From the NCBI GenBank assembly GCA_902805475.1, contig CADCSX010000007.1, forward strand, positions 1,364,001 through 1,428,000: DNA of 64,000 bases. Reading direction: 5' to 3'. Shown piece by piece: positions 36,242 through 48,422 of this stretch. The position numbers and the translations under genes are program-made. The notes under the pieces were generated by a model that ran no database searches, was not told the origin of the DNA, and worked only from the letters and a program-made list of their open reading frames with translations. Position 1 is the stretch's first letter; the number at the start of each line of letters is the position of its first letter. This DNA is from Entonaema liquescens (lineage: Eukaryota; Ascomycota; Sordariomycetes; Xylariales; Xylariaceae).

Positions 36242-39031
36242 ATGTCATCAGAGCAAGACATCAATCAGGTCCCTATTCAGGACCTGACCCCCGAACAAGC
36301 TAGTCACATTATCCATTCTCACCGCAAAGTACGATATGGTACGTTAAGCGAGTTCGTGTTTGTTGTTTCGCTGCATCGAAGCTATACCTGCAGAGTCTAT
36401 AACTGCAGAACATATATGCTTTACCCATACTTTCACACATTAGCTTACACACCCTTTCTAGGTACGGCATGTTGGCCATGCAGGTGTGTCGCGACTAATA
36501 ACTCAATCGATCGTCGTTATATTGTAGGTAAACATCTAAACTAAATCTCTATATAGGCAGCGGAAAGTGAAATGCGACAACAAGCAACCCTGTGAAAATT
36601 GTGTCAAGAGGGAACATCCGCAGTTATGCTCTTATAAACCCAATCGTTCGAGTGCCTCCAAGCAGGCCTCTATGCCAGCCGAGAGTAGTCAGGGGAGAAA
36701 AAGACCCCATTCCCCCGTCGATAGTATCAGCAATGACCAGGGCAGTGATCATCAACCAGAGGGTTGGGCTCAAGCTATAGGTGTGCTCTATCAAATATCC
36801 AAGGCATTCCCATGCGCTGACTGGCATGTATCGAAAGATGAACCCGAGCCTGTAGAGATGACACGCTACGTCGGCCAAAATAGTATTCCTGCGTTACTAC
36901 GAGATCAGCCGTCCCCAATAGATACTAAAGATGGAGTTGACATTCGTCGTGACATGCGCCCGATCCTTGGCCTCGACAACTCCGCGCCCTTCCCGCTAAT
37001 GTCCCTGAAACACCTTGATCGACTAACACAAGATATATTCTCCGAGCTGCCTTCGGATCGAGAAGTCATGATGTGAGTAGCTAAGACGAATGACTGTCTG
37101 ATGCGCGGCGAGCCTCGAAAGCGCTATACTAACACTGTAAAACAGTCTTTTAGGGCCTATAAAGAGATAACGCATCCATTCTGGGGGTTTGTCATCGATA
37201 TCGACGACTTGGAATCACGTATCATGATCTATCTCGAAGAGCGGGCTAAGAATGCTAGGGAACATAGCAAGTCTAACCGGCGCGTCTCCGCGTCGTGGCT
37301 AGCTATCCTTTTTTCCGTAATGGCCGTTGGCTCTCAGTACCGTGACTCACCCTACCATATTCGGACACGAGATGCCCAAAGATACGTTCAGATATCGTTT
37401 CACTTCCTCAGGCTTGGGAACTTTCTATTACGGTAAGTCTCAAGTGAGCTAAAAATGTCTTGTTCCATCTAATTTCCTCTGCGATAGACCCAATCTAGAT
37501 TCTATCCAAGCGCTCCTGTTGACGGGGTTCTGTCTCCTAAACGATATGAAAGCCGAGGCTTCGTGGGCCTTGATTGGGATGACGTGCCGACTAGCACAGT
37601 CACTTGGTCTTCACCGAGCTGTGGCACAAGACGAGAGCAATTCAGTCGAGTTATCGCTAAAAACATATGCGAGAAGGAAGTTATGGTAAGAATAATCCAA
37701 GGACTCGCCAAATCTAGCCACTAATATCATCTAGGTGGACCTGTATGTGGCATGATACGTTAACGTCGTTGTCATTCGATCGGTAATAAACCCAACCCGC
37801 TCTAGTCTGAACGGCGTTACTGATAAGTGCTACAGTCCTAATATGACCAACATTCAATGCTGTCCGATTCCGTTGTCGCCTAGCTCCAACATAGAGGGGT
37901 TGTCGTATCTTGAATCGATGTACACTTTGTGTCAATTAATCTCGCAACAACTCAACCCAGACGCTACCGCCGACTACTCGTACGAAACGATTCTTGAGAA
38001 TTGTCGAGCTGTCGAATCAATTCGAGAGAAAGTTCAACCCCAGATACGTAGCAAGGAAGCTTGCAAGAGTGTGGTTGATAAATTACAGCACTATGCTATA
38101 CGTTTACATACTGCTTTTGTGGTATCTGTATGCTGTCGCCCGGCCCTCCGTCGAGATTGTGCTAGGCTTGCAACTGCCGAGAAAAAAGCCTTAGCAGACA
38201 AATGCAAGGACAATTTAACCGAAACCGTACGAATGTTCCTGTCGATGCACCAGTTATCGTTCATCCCGACTCGAAGTTGGGCATTTACTTATCATGGACT
38301 TTCTTCCGCCGTTCTCCTTGGCATATTATGCGAGACAAAGCAGGATCCTGAAGTCCGTCGGCTCCAAGGGGATCTGATCTCGGCGTTATCAGCTGCGGCC
38401 GCGAAGGAGCAGACAAGCCCCACCCCAGAACACATCCCCAAGATTGATAGGGATATCGAACTATCAGGTCCCCTCTCTCGCGCGTTGACAGCGTTAAAGA
38501 ATATATACGACTATGGATCTCTGCACGGGGCGTCTGGAATCAAGAGCGAAAGCGCGTCAGGAGCTCGCACACCAACAGGAGCTGCAGTTCCTCAGGGAAT
38601 TCAAAATATCAACCAACAATTCCGCTTACAGCCCGGGTTCGATAGGCACCAGGACGCTGCTCTCGCTATGGCAGAACTACAGAATGGAAATAATATCCCG
38701 GACTTCTCGACGTAAGTTACTTATTCCAATTGTTAAATCTCTAGGTAAGTTACTAACTAATAACGAGTAGGACTATGCCGTACCAACCGTCAATCCAGCA
38801 ACAGGTCGGGATGCCGGACCTAAACCAACTAGATCCCACAAGTTTGGCACCTATGGAACTTTATGATTCAATATTTTGGGGTAAGTAGTCGAATCTATTT
38901 TCCCTCTTTCATAGGTTACCTAATTACCCTCTACAGAATCACCAGATCCCTTTTATACAGGAGCTGATATGAATTTCGATTTCCTCCCACAAGCTCCTCC
39001 CGGACAATCGCAACAACAGTTCTACTTTTAG
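36242..39031 (+). CDS. Zn2Cys6 transcription factor 1 (fungal_trans domain)
   Basis: Nine exons: 36242-36338, 36462-36483, 36557-37072, 37154-37432, 37488-37685, 37735-37782, 37836-38711, 38771-38880, 38937-39031, 746 aa. The binuclear zinc cluster (C-x2-C-x6-C-x5-C-x2-C-x8-C) is split: the 22-nt exon 2 encodes the first two cysteines (ACWPC) and exon 3 the other four (KVKCDNKQPCENC...C). The fungal_trans domain follows, with HPFWGFV, LGLHRAVAQ and LSFDR. The tail is Gln/Pro-rich (QQQFYF end), typical of an activation region. It is nuclear. It is convergent with the amidase (400 bp away), so it may control it. I cannot name the orthologue with confidence; an Acr-2-like regulator is possible. 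Confidence 0.9.
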
Positions 39032-39431
39032 GGTTATATGGTGAGTCATGACGACTAACAGTTGGATGACCAGACTATCTAGGTGTTAATACTATATACT
39101 GTTTATAATCTTCATATCGATGATGTTAGCTTTCGAACATAGGATTCTGGTTTGCAAAAGTTTGTCTTGGCCAGGGACTAGCGAGGAAACTTTACTGGTG
39201 TCTATTGGAGTTCGTCGGGATATTATGACCAGGATCATCGACTATTACTAGTGTCTTTTATCTATAAACATATCTTTATTATAACTTCAGATATCCTTAC
39301 ATATTTATTTATTAATATATCAACAGACATAGCTTCGTTAGTTATCACGTACCCCAATGATTTCAACCTATTTTATATTTACTTCAATAATCTATGCCTA
39401 AGGATCGGCGTCTTCTAGTTAAATCTAATGT
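39032..39431. other. Intergenic, between convergent genes
   Basis: 400 bp shared by the 3' ends of regulator 1 and the amidase. AT-rich, nothing else recognised. Confidence 0.6.
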
Positions 39432-41182
39432 CTATGATAATACATCCAGCACAACTTTGCACATCTCTACACACTTCTCCTCCTCTAATCGCTGTGCCAC
39501 TAGTTGCAGGCTTACAGGCATCCCATGCACGGCCTCGGGATTATCTACTCAATGGTTAAAAATCCGAATTATTCAAAAGATGAACCGAAGTATGGAATAC
39601 TAATACTCACATTCAGCTTGTGTGGTCTTGTCCCAATCCGAAATCGGTTTATATGTGTCATCAAGCACATCCACGGCCTTGTCGGCTGTGACCCCTGTTG
39701 GGAAAGAGATGCAAGAATAGTCTAACACGTTGTAGACGCCGGTGTAGCCAACTAAACAAATGGTAAGCTCAGAGTTAATCCTCATAAAATTATACAGCCA
39801 GCAATTTCTTATTGAGGAGGTTCAGAGGACCTACCGTATCTGAATTTTCCGTTCTCGACGGTACTGTACGGCGTCGTAGGACACAGGATCGCATCGATAC
39901 CTGCGCTCCGCCATCGGTCAAGGTACCGCTTCTGATACTGTTGGCGTTCGAGATGCAGATCCCAGTACTCGAGCGCGCCTAGCTCACGTGCAGTCTCATA
40001 CATCGCCATCTCAGGCCGCATCGGCTCCCCCGTCCGCTCCAGCTCCCGCTTAATTGCCTTGCCGCCGTCTGCAACGAACATGCGGCCTAGCAGCTTTGCT
40101 CCTTGCGCCTGGTCCTCCGGCGACCAATCCACCACCTCGTGTCCGGCCGCCTCGAGCTTCGCAACTGCGTGTCGTAGCGCCCGCGTCACAGGTGGCGTGG
40201 GCAATACCACGCCGTCGTGCCACATCACGCCGATTTTCAGCTTCTGTGGTAACGACACGGCTCGCCAGGGGATAGGCAAGCACCGCGGATCTATGTGCCA
40301 GGGCTCGGCGTCAACGACGATTTTGGAGTATAATTCCAGGTCGGAGAGGGTGCGCGTTAGCGGCCCGTTGACGGACTGCACGGCCTCCTGCCCGGGCATG
40401 CCGGATCTGCACCGCAGCGTCGGAAAGCGGCCGAAACTAGGCCGTAACGTGAAGATCCCGCTGCAGGCGGCGGGGATGCGCAAGGAGCCGCCGATGTCTG
40501 TCCCGACGCCTAGAGGGCTCCCTTTGAATGCAATAAGAGCGCTTTCGCCGCCGGAGCTGCCGCCGCTTGTTAGCTTGCGGTTCCGCGGATTTACGGTGCG
40601 CCCGAAAACATTGTTGACGGACTCGGCGATCATCATGGCCGTGGGCACGTTGGTCTTGACGTAGAAGACGGCGCCGGCTTCGCTCAGTAGGTCCGCTAAC
40701 ACGGCATTGTACTTCGCGGGGTCGCCGACGTGTGACGCAAAGCCGACGGTGGCGTCCAAACCCTCAAGATTGAAGTTATCCTTAAGTGAGATAGGCAACC
40801 CGTGTAAAGGACCGATCGGCTTGCCCGTCTGCGCGAGGTGCTCGTCGAGCTTCTTAGCCGTCTCGAGAGCGCGCTCAAAGCATGTTTCGGAGAGGCAGTT
40901 AACTAGCTGGTGGGCCGCAGCGGCACGCTTACAGAAAGCCCTTGTGACAGCCTCAGACGTCAGCTCGCCAGATGCAAGCTTCGATAGAAGCTCCAAAGCT
41001 GTCTGGTTCGTAATGGCCAACTCGTCAGCCGTGAACCACCCAGAGGCCTCAGGGAAGCCGGTGACGTCGTCTTGGTCGGCAGGTGGCAGGAGATGGCTTG
41101 GGATGCGCCACTCTTCGGGGATCGAGTTCTTTAGCTCCTGGCGCTTCTTGGCGGCGAGCTCTTCCCAGTTCCCTTTGGACAT
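39432..41182 (-). CDS. Amidase (acetamidase-type amidase-signature enzyme)
   Basis: Hydrolyses amides to carboxylate plus ammonia, probably in the cytosol. Three exons: 39835-41182, 39611-39751, 39432-39544 (introns 83 and 66 nt), 533 aa. The amidase-signature triad is intact with the right spacing: Lys134 in SLKDNF, Ser209 in GGSSGGE, Ser233 in GTDIGGSLRIPA. The N-terminus (WEELAAKKRQELKNSIPEEWRI) is the usual fungal acetamidase start, and the last exon supplies the conserved HGMPVSLQLV block. It is GC-rich compared with its flanks. It shares a divergent promoter with an MFS permease and faces a Zn2Cys6 regulator, which suggests amide or nitrogen use. The true substrate is unknown. Confidence 0.93.
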
Positions 41183-42423
41183 GTTTGCTGTTATAATCTC
41201 GTAAACTCTATAATAATTCTCTTTGAGTGCTGCATAGGATGAATATCCAGTATATGCAGTTTCGATGTAAAAGCAAACGGAGGCCGTGTTCTACCCTATA
41301 GCTATGTAAGTAACCCTTGGTACCTATAACTACTATGAATTCTATACTATGAACTTCATGGTAGTCGTAACATACCTTTACTATAGAAAGCGTAAGTTTG
41401 TTACGTTAGGTACGGATTAACTATACTACAATATAATGCCGACTCAATTATATCCGAATATACTTATATATATCCTCAATATTATATGATAAGAATTAGA
41501 AGATAGGACAAGGTATTATTAAACTTGATTCCCCTCGAACGCATCCGATATCGTCGGTCTTCTTGCTTAACTCCGCCTGCGCTAATACTACCTGAATTGT
41601 AATCATCCTTCTCCGCTTATGAGCTTATGAGGCCTTCCTTTTCAAAAACGAACAACGAAAAAGGGAAGATCACATCCGACGTCTATTCATAGCCGAGGAT
41701 GTTTACCTTAGTTATCTTTCTCCAATATCCCAAAAAAAACAATAGCGCGGCACTATTATCCCTAGTATCCCTAGGATAGATAATTGAATTAACCCAACCC
41801 CTCACAAAATAGTCAGATAGCAAGTCGAAGCGAGGAGAGAAAGGGCACCAAGGCTAAGATTCCAAGACGCTATCTTTTCTTTCAAAACCTGGACTTTTGA
41901 ACCTTCGCCCGCTGTGGATCCTCCCCATTCCTTGGACCCTGAACGCTCGGTTCCTGTGACCTATCTCTTATCTCAAGCTTCCCCGCAAATTCCAGCATTA
42001 TGGATCTAATGCGCCTAGCTTTGCCGATACCTGCGATACGTAGCCATGTCAATGTTCTAGCTAGTGTTCTAGGTTAGTGTCTAGCCTGGATATCGGTATC
42101 GGTATCTGTATCTAACAAATCTCTCTCTCCCCAGGAACAGCAACTCGGCAAAGCATTACAATCAACCAAGAGTGGCATAGAATCCGAGATAACTTATCAT
42201 CATAGCGCGTTCTCGCTCGCTCTATTAGGCTTGGTACGCAAATCTATATAACATGGCGGTCGCTGCTTATTGTCATTGCGACGTAACCTGACGTGAGAAA
42301 AAAAAAAAAAAAAGAAAAAAGAAAAAACCCTTTGTTGTTGTGTGACCGCAAACATTCTTCGGTTTTATCCAACTCCCATACACTTTTTTTTTATTGAACG
42401 GGGAGAATTGGAACGTCTGAAAA
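41183..42423. promoter_or_regulatory. Divergent amidase/permease promoter, rich in GATA-type sites
   Basis: 1.24 kb between divergent starts. By eye I count about ten HGATAR sites on the two strands (for example TGATAA and AGATAG near 41488-41506, TTATCT near 41711, AGATAA and AGATAG near 41779-41819, CTATCT and TTATCT near 41962-41972, AGATAA and TTATCA near 42187-42200). About four would be expected by chance. HGATAR is the AreA/NIT2 nitrogen-regulator site. A T/A-rich run precedes the permease start. Confidence 0.45.
41545..41557. promoter_or_regulatory. Candidate Zn2Cys6 site, CCG-N7-CGG
   Basis: CCGATATCGTCGG is an everted CCG/CGG pair with a 7-bp spacer, a form bound by some zinc-cluster dimers. 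It lies in the amidase/permease promoter near two Zn2Cys6 genes. This is only a pattern match. Confidence 0.25.
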
Positions 42424-44216
42424 ATGGCGGCGACGTCGACGATGGCGACGAGGTCGAAGCTACGAGAGTATTTCCACACCGAATATCAACCTGGAGAACG
42501 GAAGCTCGTGCAAAAGATTGACTTCTTCATCTTGACCTTTTGTTGTTTGAGTTACTTCACCAATTATGTATGTATTTATAATGGCCCCTTTCCCCTACCC
42601 AATACTCCGCTTCCACCCTTCATCTCTCTACCTTTCTTGATGTCGGGTAGACCGGATCTTGCTTAATCAGAACGTTTGGTTAATAGAACATGTAAATGTA
42701 GCTGGACCGGTCTAATCTCAGCAATGCCTACGTCTCAGGCATGAAGGAGGATCTCGGCTTCGTGGGCGACCAGCTGAACCAGATCAACACGTGCTTCACG
42801 GTCGGCTACGTGATCGGCCAGATCCCTGCCAACCTGTCGCTGCACTATATCAAGCCGCGATACTTCTTCCCGGCCTGCATGTTCGTGTGGGCTTGCCTGA
42901 CCATGATTACGGCCTCGGTGCACAACCCGCAGAGCATCATGGCCATCCGCTTCTTCCAGGGCATAGCCGAGGCCACCACGTTCGTCGGCACGCACTACAT
43001 TCTCGGTTCCTGGTATACGGAGCGCGAGCTGGGGAAGCGCTCAGGCATATTCACCGCGTCGGGCTTGGCTGGCACTATGATTGGAGGGTTTATTCAGACC
43101 GGCATTCACTCTAGTCTAGACGGTAGGAACGGTCTCCGTGGCTGGCGCTGGTTGTTTATTATGGACGGCATCGTAAGTGTTAATATCCTTATTTTTGTCC
43201 TATTTTATTTGGATAAGCTGTTTATCTTGCCTTCTGGAACCCCTTCCCCTATATGTTTCGGTAGTAAGAAGAGATAAAGATGAGAGCATGGAAGGTGTTA
43301 ATGTGTCTCCTTAGATCACGTTACCGGTTGCGCTCTATGGTTTCCTCTTCTTCCCGGACACGCCGTCAACAACTAACGCCTTCTACCTTACGGAACCTGA
43401 GAAGGCTCTAGCTGTATCCCGCGTGCCACCGGTAGAAGACCGATCGCCTGTCTCTTGGACCTTCTTTAAGAACTCTTTCTCATCTTGGCTCTTTTGGGGG
43501 TTTGTCGTGCTCTGGATCATTGCGGGTGAGACTGAGTCTTTCAGCTCGAACGCAGTGCTGGCGTTATATATGAAGAGCCATCCGACTAACAAGTACTCTG
43601 TCCCCCAACTGAACAACTACCCAACTGGAGTGCCCGCTGTTGGCATTATATCAACACTCTTTTGGGCGACGCTCACAGATTATCTTAACGGTAAACGTTA
43701 TCTTGTTGGATATTTCATCGGTGTCACAGGCGTGGCTACTTCCGCAATGATCCTAGCTGCGTCTAAAGATCCGACGAACCCTGCATCTACAGCTGTGGTG
43801 TTCGGAGCATATTACTGGGCTGGAGCTGTCTACGCTTGCCAAGCTACCTTCTTCGCCTGGGCTAATGATGCCCTCCGTTACGAGGAACATATGTTCCGCG
43901 CTTTAGTGTTAGCCGGTATGAATTTAGGGAGCAACGCCATTAACGCCTGGTGGAGTATTGTCTTCTATGGCGCGTCCATGGCACCGTGGTTCATTGTAAG
44001 TCCTTTTCCTACTTATGATATTCCCATAACGTTTATGAGAATATGTTACTAAGACAGCGACAGAGGGGAATGTGGGCTATGATTGCTGTGTCTATCTTGT
44101 TAGCTATCTGGACTGCCATATTGTCGTACACGACTGCGAAACATGAGAGGATAAGGAAAGCGGAATTCAAGCAATCTGGTGTCGGCGATGGCAAAATTGT
44201 TACCGAATATGCATGA
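42424..44216 (+). CDS. MFS permease, anion:cation symporter type (allantoate/pantothenate permease-like)
   Basis: Four exons: 42424-42567, 42702-43172, 43315-43995, 44058-44216 (introns 134, 142 and 62 nt), 484 aa. The first splice joins NY to LDRSNLSNAYVSGM, the family's TM1 signature (LDRxNxxNA). Later segments give about 12 membrane spans, with YVIGQIPAN, FFQGIAEATTF and GWRWLFIMDGI, the hallmarks of the Dal5/Fen2/Tna1 group that imports allantoate, ureidosuccinate, pantothenate or nicotinate. The tail is short and cytosolic. It shares a promoter with the amidase, so its substrate may be a nitrogen source. The last acceptor may be 6 nt downstream (AGAGG) without changing frame. Confidence 0.92.
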
Positions 44217-45964
44217 TACTTACGGCCGGTGTAATCTTGAAATCTCGCCTATTTATCTTTACCTATCCCTACCTAGACAAAGGTTCTACAATGCCGGATA
44301 GAAAAATAACTTATGCTGTCCGATATGAAGCCCACACCTCGCTTAACCGACACCTACATAATATCAAGGAGCACCAAGTCGGCACAGGTCTCGATATAAT
44401 CCTTCGATTGTCACCATTATGCTTCGCTTATAGGATCGAGATGTGTGTGTTAAGGTTACGGTGTGGAAACCTATACTATAATAGGGTAAATGGCCTTTGA
44501 CCTTTACTTTCTCTCAAGTATATATCGTACGCGTCTACGAAGTCGGTGTTACTGATAAGGAAGTGTTCAGTTTAATGATATCCGGTATAAAGGCTTGGAT
44601 TCTCAGCTTATTGAACTGTTAGCCCACCTTCGAGACTCGCTGACAACTAGTATAGCTTGCTGATGGCTCAAGCAGGTAGCCGATGGGGGAGCTACAATTA
44701 CCTATAGATAGTTAGTGCTATGATATATGATTTGCATTGATAGTCATACAGAGCTCATGGGCAATGTCGTCGTTGCTGAGCCTAATTTCGCACGTGAGTT
44801 ACTCCGGTTAATTGGGTAATTGTCTTCCCCGACAAGGCCTTGCTAAAGAATGCGAGGCGCCTCATGAGACTCGCGTTTTTCACTCCCAAGCAATGTCGAG
44901 TGAAAAGTATTCCTTACTTCTAGCCCCATTAGAAGTAGGTAATATACCAAGTGATGTAACCTCCTGAGCACATCAAGGAACGTTAGCCACACAACATATA
45001 ACCATGGTAAACCGTATCGCAGTATGTTCGGGTTGATCATGATTCGGTGAAGATATTGATATACATCAAACTGGAGAGTCGCTTCGTAGCCGCGAGGGAA
45101 AAGTTGATACGGAAGGGAACAGCCAGCAAGTAGCTGTTTCGCTGTACGCCGAGTGTGTCGATTCCGAACGCGTCACCTAGTGGCCTCATATCTAAATTAA
45201 GGGGCAAAATTCGCAGATCGTAAACGAAGGAAGATATCTCGGTTATATCGAGGATCTCGATCTCGGTGCTCGATCTCTCATCTCGGATCGTGGGCAACTG
45301 GCGTCAGAACGAAGCTGTTGTGTATGTCCACGCCCTCTATACTTCTCTCATTGGTATTAGCGACGACCACAAGCCTAACTTAAACCCAAGAGCAACCATA
45401 TTTGATGATCCTGCGATACGATTCGTCCACATATATTTCGTTACTAGGCGGGAGTCTCGGCAATACCTATCGTAGACGGGTTCGATATCGTTGCTCAACA
45501 TCGTTGGGCAACGCAGGGAGCTCAATTCGGTATTGCCACGACGCATCGCAGCTCGAAGGGCTGGATACGCAAGGCATTGCCCTAATACCAAACGCCTTCG
45601 ACCGGTCTACAAGTCATTGCATCATTAACTCTTTCCTTAGATGATAGGTATTACACGCGGCGGACTTGGTGATATGGGATTGGTCGCTCTGGTAATCCGA
45701 GTCGTATGGCGCCAGGTTCGCTCGTATGAGAATTGTTAACCGCTTTAAGCATCAGACAAGAAATCTGAGAAGGAGGAAGTTCCGAGAAGACTCTCGATTG
45801 GTCGTGTCGGGACTTCGATAGGGAACGGGAACATCAATAAGCAAGGCCATTAGAAGGTTAGAGTGGCGGCGGATAAATCTGTGAGTTATAAACGAGATAC
45901 TTTATCAACAGCGGCTTCGTATACCATTGAGGCCCTGGATTCAGTAAAAATAGGACCGGGCTTT

Positions 45965-45978
45965 GGGGGGGGGGGGGG
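45965..45978. repeat. Run of 14 G
   Basis: Uninterrupted G14, able to form a G-quadruplex on the plus strand and hard to sequence exactly. Confidence 0.8.
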
Positions 45979-46230
45979 CTACGATCCCCTAAGCTTATGG
46001 GATTGTAGAAAAGCCCCTCCACCCAAGAAAAACCCCTAACCTAGAGCCTTTAATGCAATGAGATGGCTTTCCCACGCGGGTTGATCTCCGCGACCCTAAG
46101 ATAACGCTAAGTGGTGGAAGCCAACATATCTACTAAACATATCTATAATATCCGGCCTAACACGTTCTAGTCACGAATAAGTCACGAGCACTTTACCATT
46201 ATGAACCTAGATAAAGGTTTCGACTTTCTA

Positions 46231-46302
46231 ATATCCAAATATCCAAATATCCAAATATCCAAATATCCAAATATCCAAATATCCAAATATCCAAATATCC
46301 AA
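46231..46302. repeat. Minisatellite, nine units of ATATCCAA
   Basis: Nine perfect 8-bp units (72 bp). The unit length is not a multiple of three, so the apparent IFGYLDI-repeat ORF on the minus strand is an artefact of the array. Confidence 0.9.
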
Positions 46303-48422
46303 TATATAAGTATCTATAAGTTTATACCTAAGTAGTGTTATGTAATGTACTAAGTAAAACCCGAGAACGTTTGCCGCAAGCACCGGGATCCGCTTTAACC
46401 CACCCCTGAATTCCCATGTTGTCATGTAGATATTATTGATAGGATACCACTTCGAATACAAAGTAAATGCCCGGTGGCAAACAAATGTAAATTACGTATA
46501 TGATGTAACTATATCAGATGAACTACTAACACTGCATTGTTGCGCATGGCGAATATCTGATTTTAAGTCCCTGTCGGCGTCATGCGATATGCAAAGTCCT
46601 CGCACTTCATCTAACTATATATTATCTATATATGCATAAATGCATAATACCAATATATACATGACGATTCTTTACTAGTTCAATACATGTAAGACTACCT
46701 AGATCTACAGTAGATACCTAGGTAGGTACCCAAAAGGCAAGGTACCTACATGGAAGCGGGTAGTTATATGTACCTAAGTAGGTATATATACACCTCAGAA
46801 CCAGTGACACCTTGATCCAGAGTTTCTTATTCTTCAAACATTTCCCGAAACATCACCAGATACATAACGACACGATGACATGAAGCTACCTACTCTAGAA
46901 GAGACTCAACGTTGTTTGTACTTATGGCGGACTAATTGACTAATTACCTACATAGTATTTAGTCCTGCAAAGCAATAAATTAGAAGATAAGTATCTCTCT
47001 AACAAGCGCTTGATCTCTAGGAAAACATTGTCAACACAAAGCATCAAAGAAATCTAACAACGCATAGATTGATTGATACCCCGAAGGTAAACAACACAAT
47101 ACACGTGCGTACATAAACTAGTTAACTAGTATGCATCATACATAGCAAACAAGCAAAACTACATGTGTGTTAAATGTTAGTTTGGCTGTAACAACAAACG
47201 CCGGTGAGAATATATGTAAGTAGCTGTTCTGGATTTAAGGGCCTCTCTTAAGCGAGCTTACGGAGGAGATGTTTTCTTTTTTCTTTTCTTTACGCGAAAT
47301 TGCTTAGTCCCCGTCATCTTATGAAGGAAAATTAGATTACCGATGCCCGAATCTTAATCGGCTGCCTTATGAATTATTCACGTATTTATTTGAAGTGCTA
47401 AATAGGCTCAAGCAGGTTTAATAAGTTGTAACTGAGTTGCTCAGGTTGAATTACGCAGTCCCTAAGAGCATTTAGCTAAGGTTCCATGAAGTTTGTGGTA
47501 CATCCGAAAATGGGATAAGAATTGCAAAACCTCAACGCTGATTGGTTCGGAGCCGGCTCCAGGTCTCTTCTTATTGGATAGACGTGGCCTGCAGGCCTAG
47601 TCCCCCTGGCCACTCAGAGAGCTTGTGCGACTCTTGGCAGTATAGTCCTAGCCAATCGCATTCTAGCTAAAGCTGTTAGACATGGGATATGGGACATGGG
47701 ACATGGGACCCGATCTTAGTTCCTTCTCTATGGGCTCTCTCACATACCATGGTATGTCGCTCTCTCTTTGTGCCTTTTTAACTGGTTTAACTGGTTTAAA
47801 CTGGCAAGCATGCCTTAGGTTCCTTCCATAGGTTAGGTAGGTAAAGGTACTTATACCTTTTTTTGACCAGTTGAGTAAGTACTACCTATTTTAGATAGGG
47901 TTAGGTACATTACTAGATAATTCGATGGGGTACTCGATAAAGTAAAGTTTATTCTCTCGGATACATAAATTTACACATTCTTTGCATCGCCAACGATGCG
48001 CTGCGTATTACGTGGTATAACCGGGACGAAGCTTGCGTTCCATTCTAAAACTTCGGCCGGATGACTGACAGATCCTGGTACTGGCTACAATTACTTGGGA
48101 TAGTTCACACCTAGCTTGCTTTCTCCCGAGTTATCAATTATCGATCACGGTTAATCGAGGCCGGACCACGCCAGGCACAACGGGTCTCTGAGAGATTAGA
48201 TCCCTAAACTTCACGGAGTGAGGCCCGAACAATTCCACAGGTATGATTGGCTACACTTGAACTATCGTTTCCGATGTCGAGGACAACTGCCAGGGCTCCT
48301 CTCTCACTAGATCCAATTTTTAACGTCGCAGAACATCCGGGCCAAAATGTCCGATTTCGACGTCAGGGAGGCATGAAGTCTGTTATGGGGTCTGTAAGTC
48401 GACAGAGACTTGTAGGAATCCA

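Larger units (their letters stand above)
44217..48422. other. 4.2 kb gene-poor stretch with simple repeats
   Basis: No ORF has a recognisable domain. The reading frames at 45037-45297 and 45266-45644 are short and overlapping. It holds a G14 run (45965), an ATATCCAA array (46231) and TAGGTAGGTA copies at 46719-46728 and 47834-47843. A short GGGACAT repeat sits near 47680-47708. The last 300 bp are probably the promoter of regulator 2. A decayed transposon is possible but nothing identifies one. Confidence 0.45.

Noticed and set aside
45476..45490. Possible tRNA B-box (GGGTTCGATATC)
   Set aside because: No matching A-box, no anticodon stem and no cloverleaf could be built around it.
46228..46461. 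Repeat protein IFGYLDI on the minus strand
   Set aside because: Produced by the 8-bp array; unit length shifts frame each copy and no promoter or homologue is seen.
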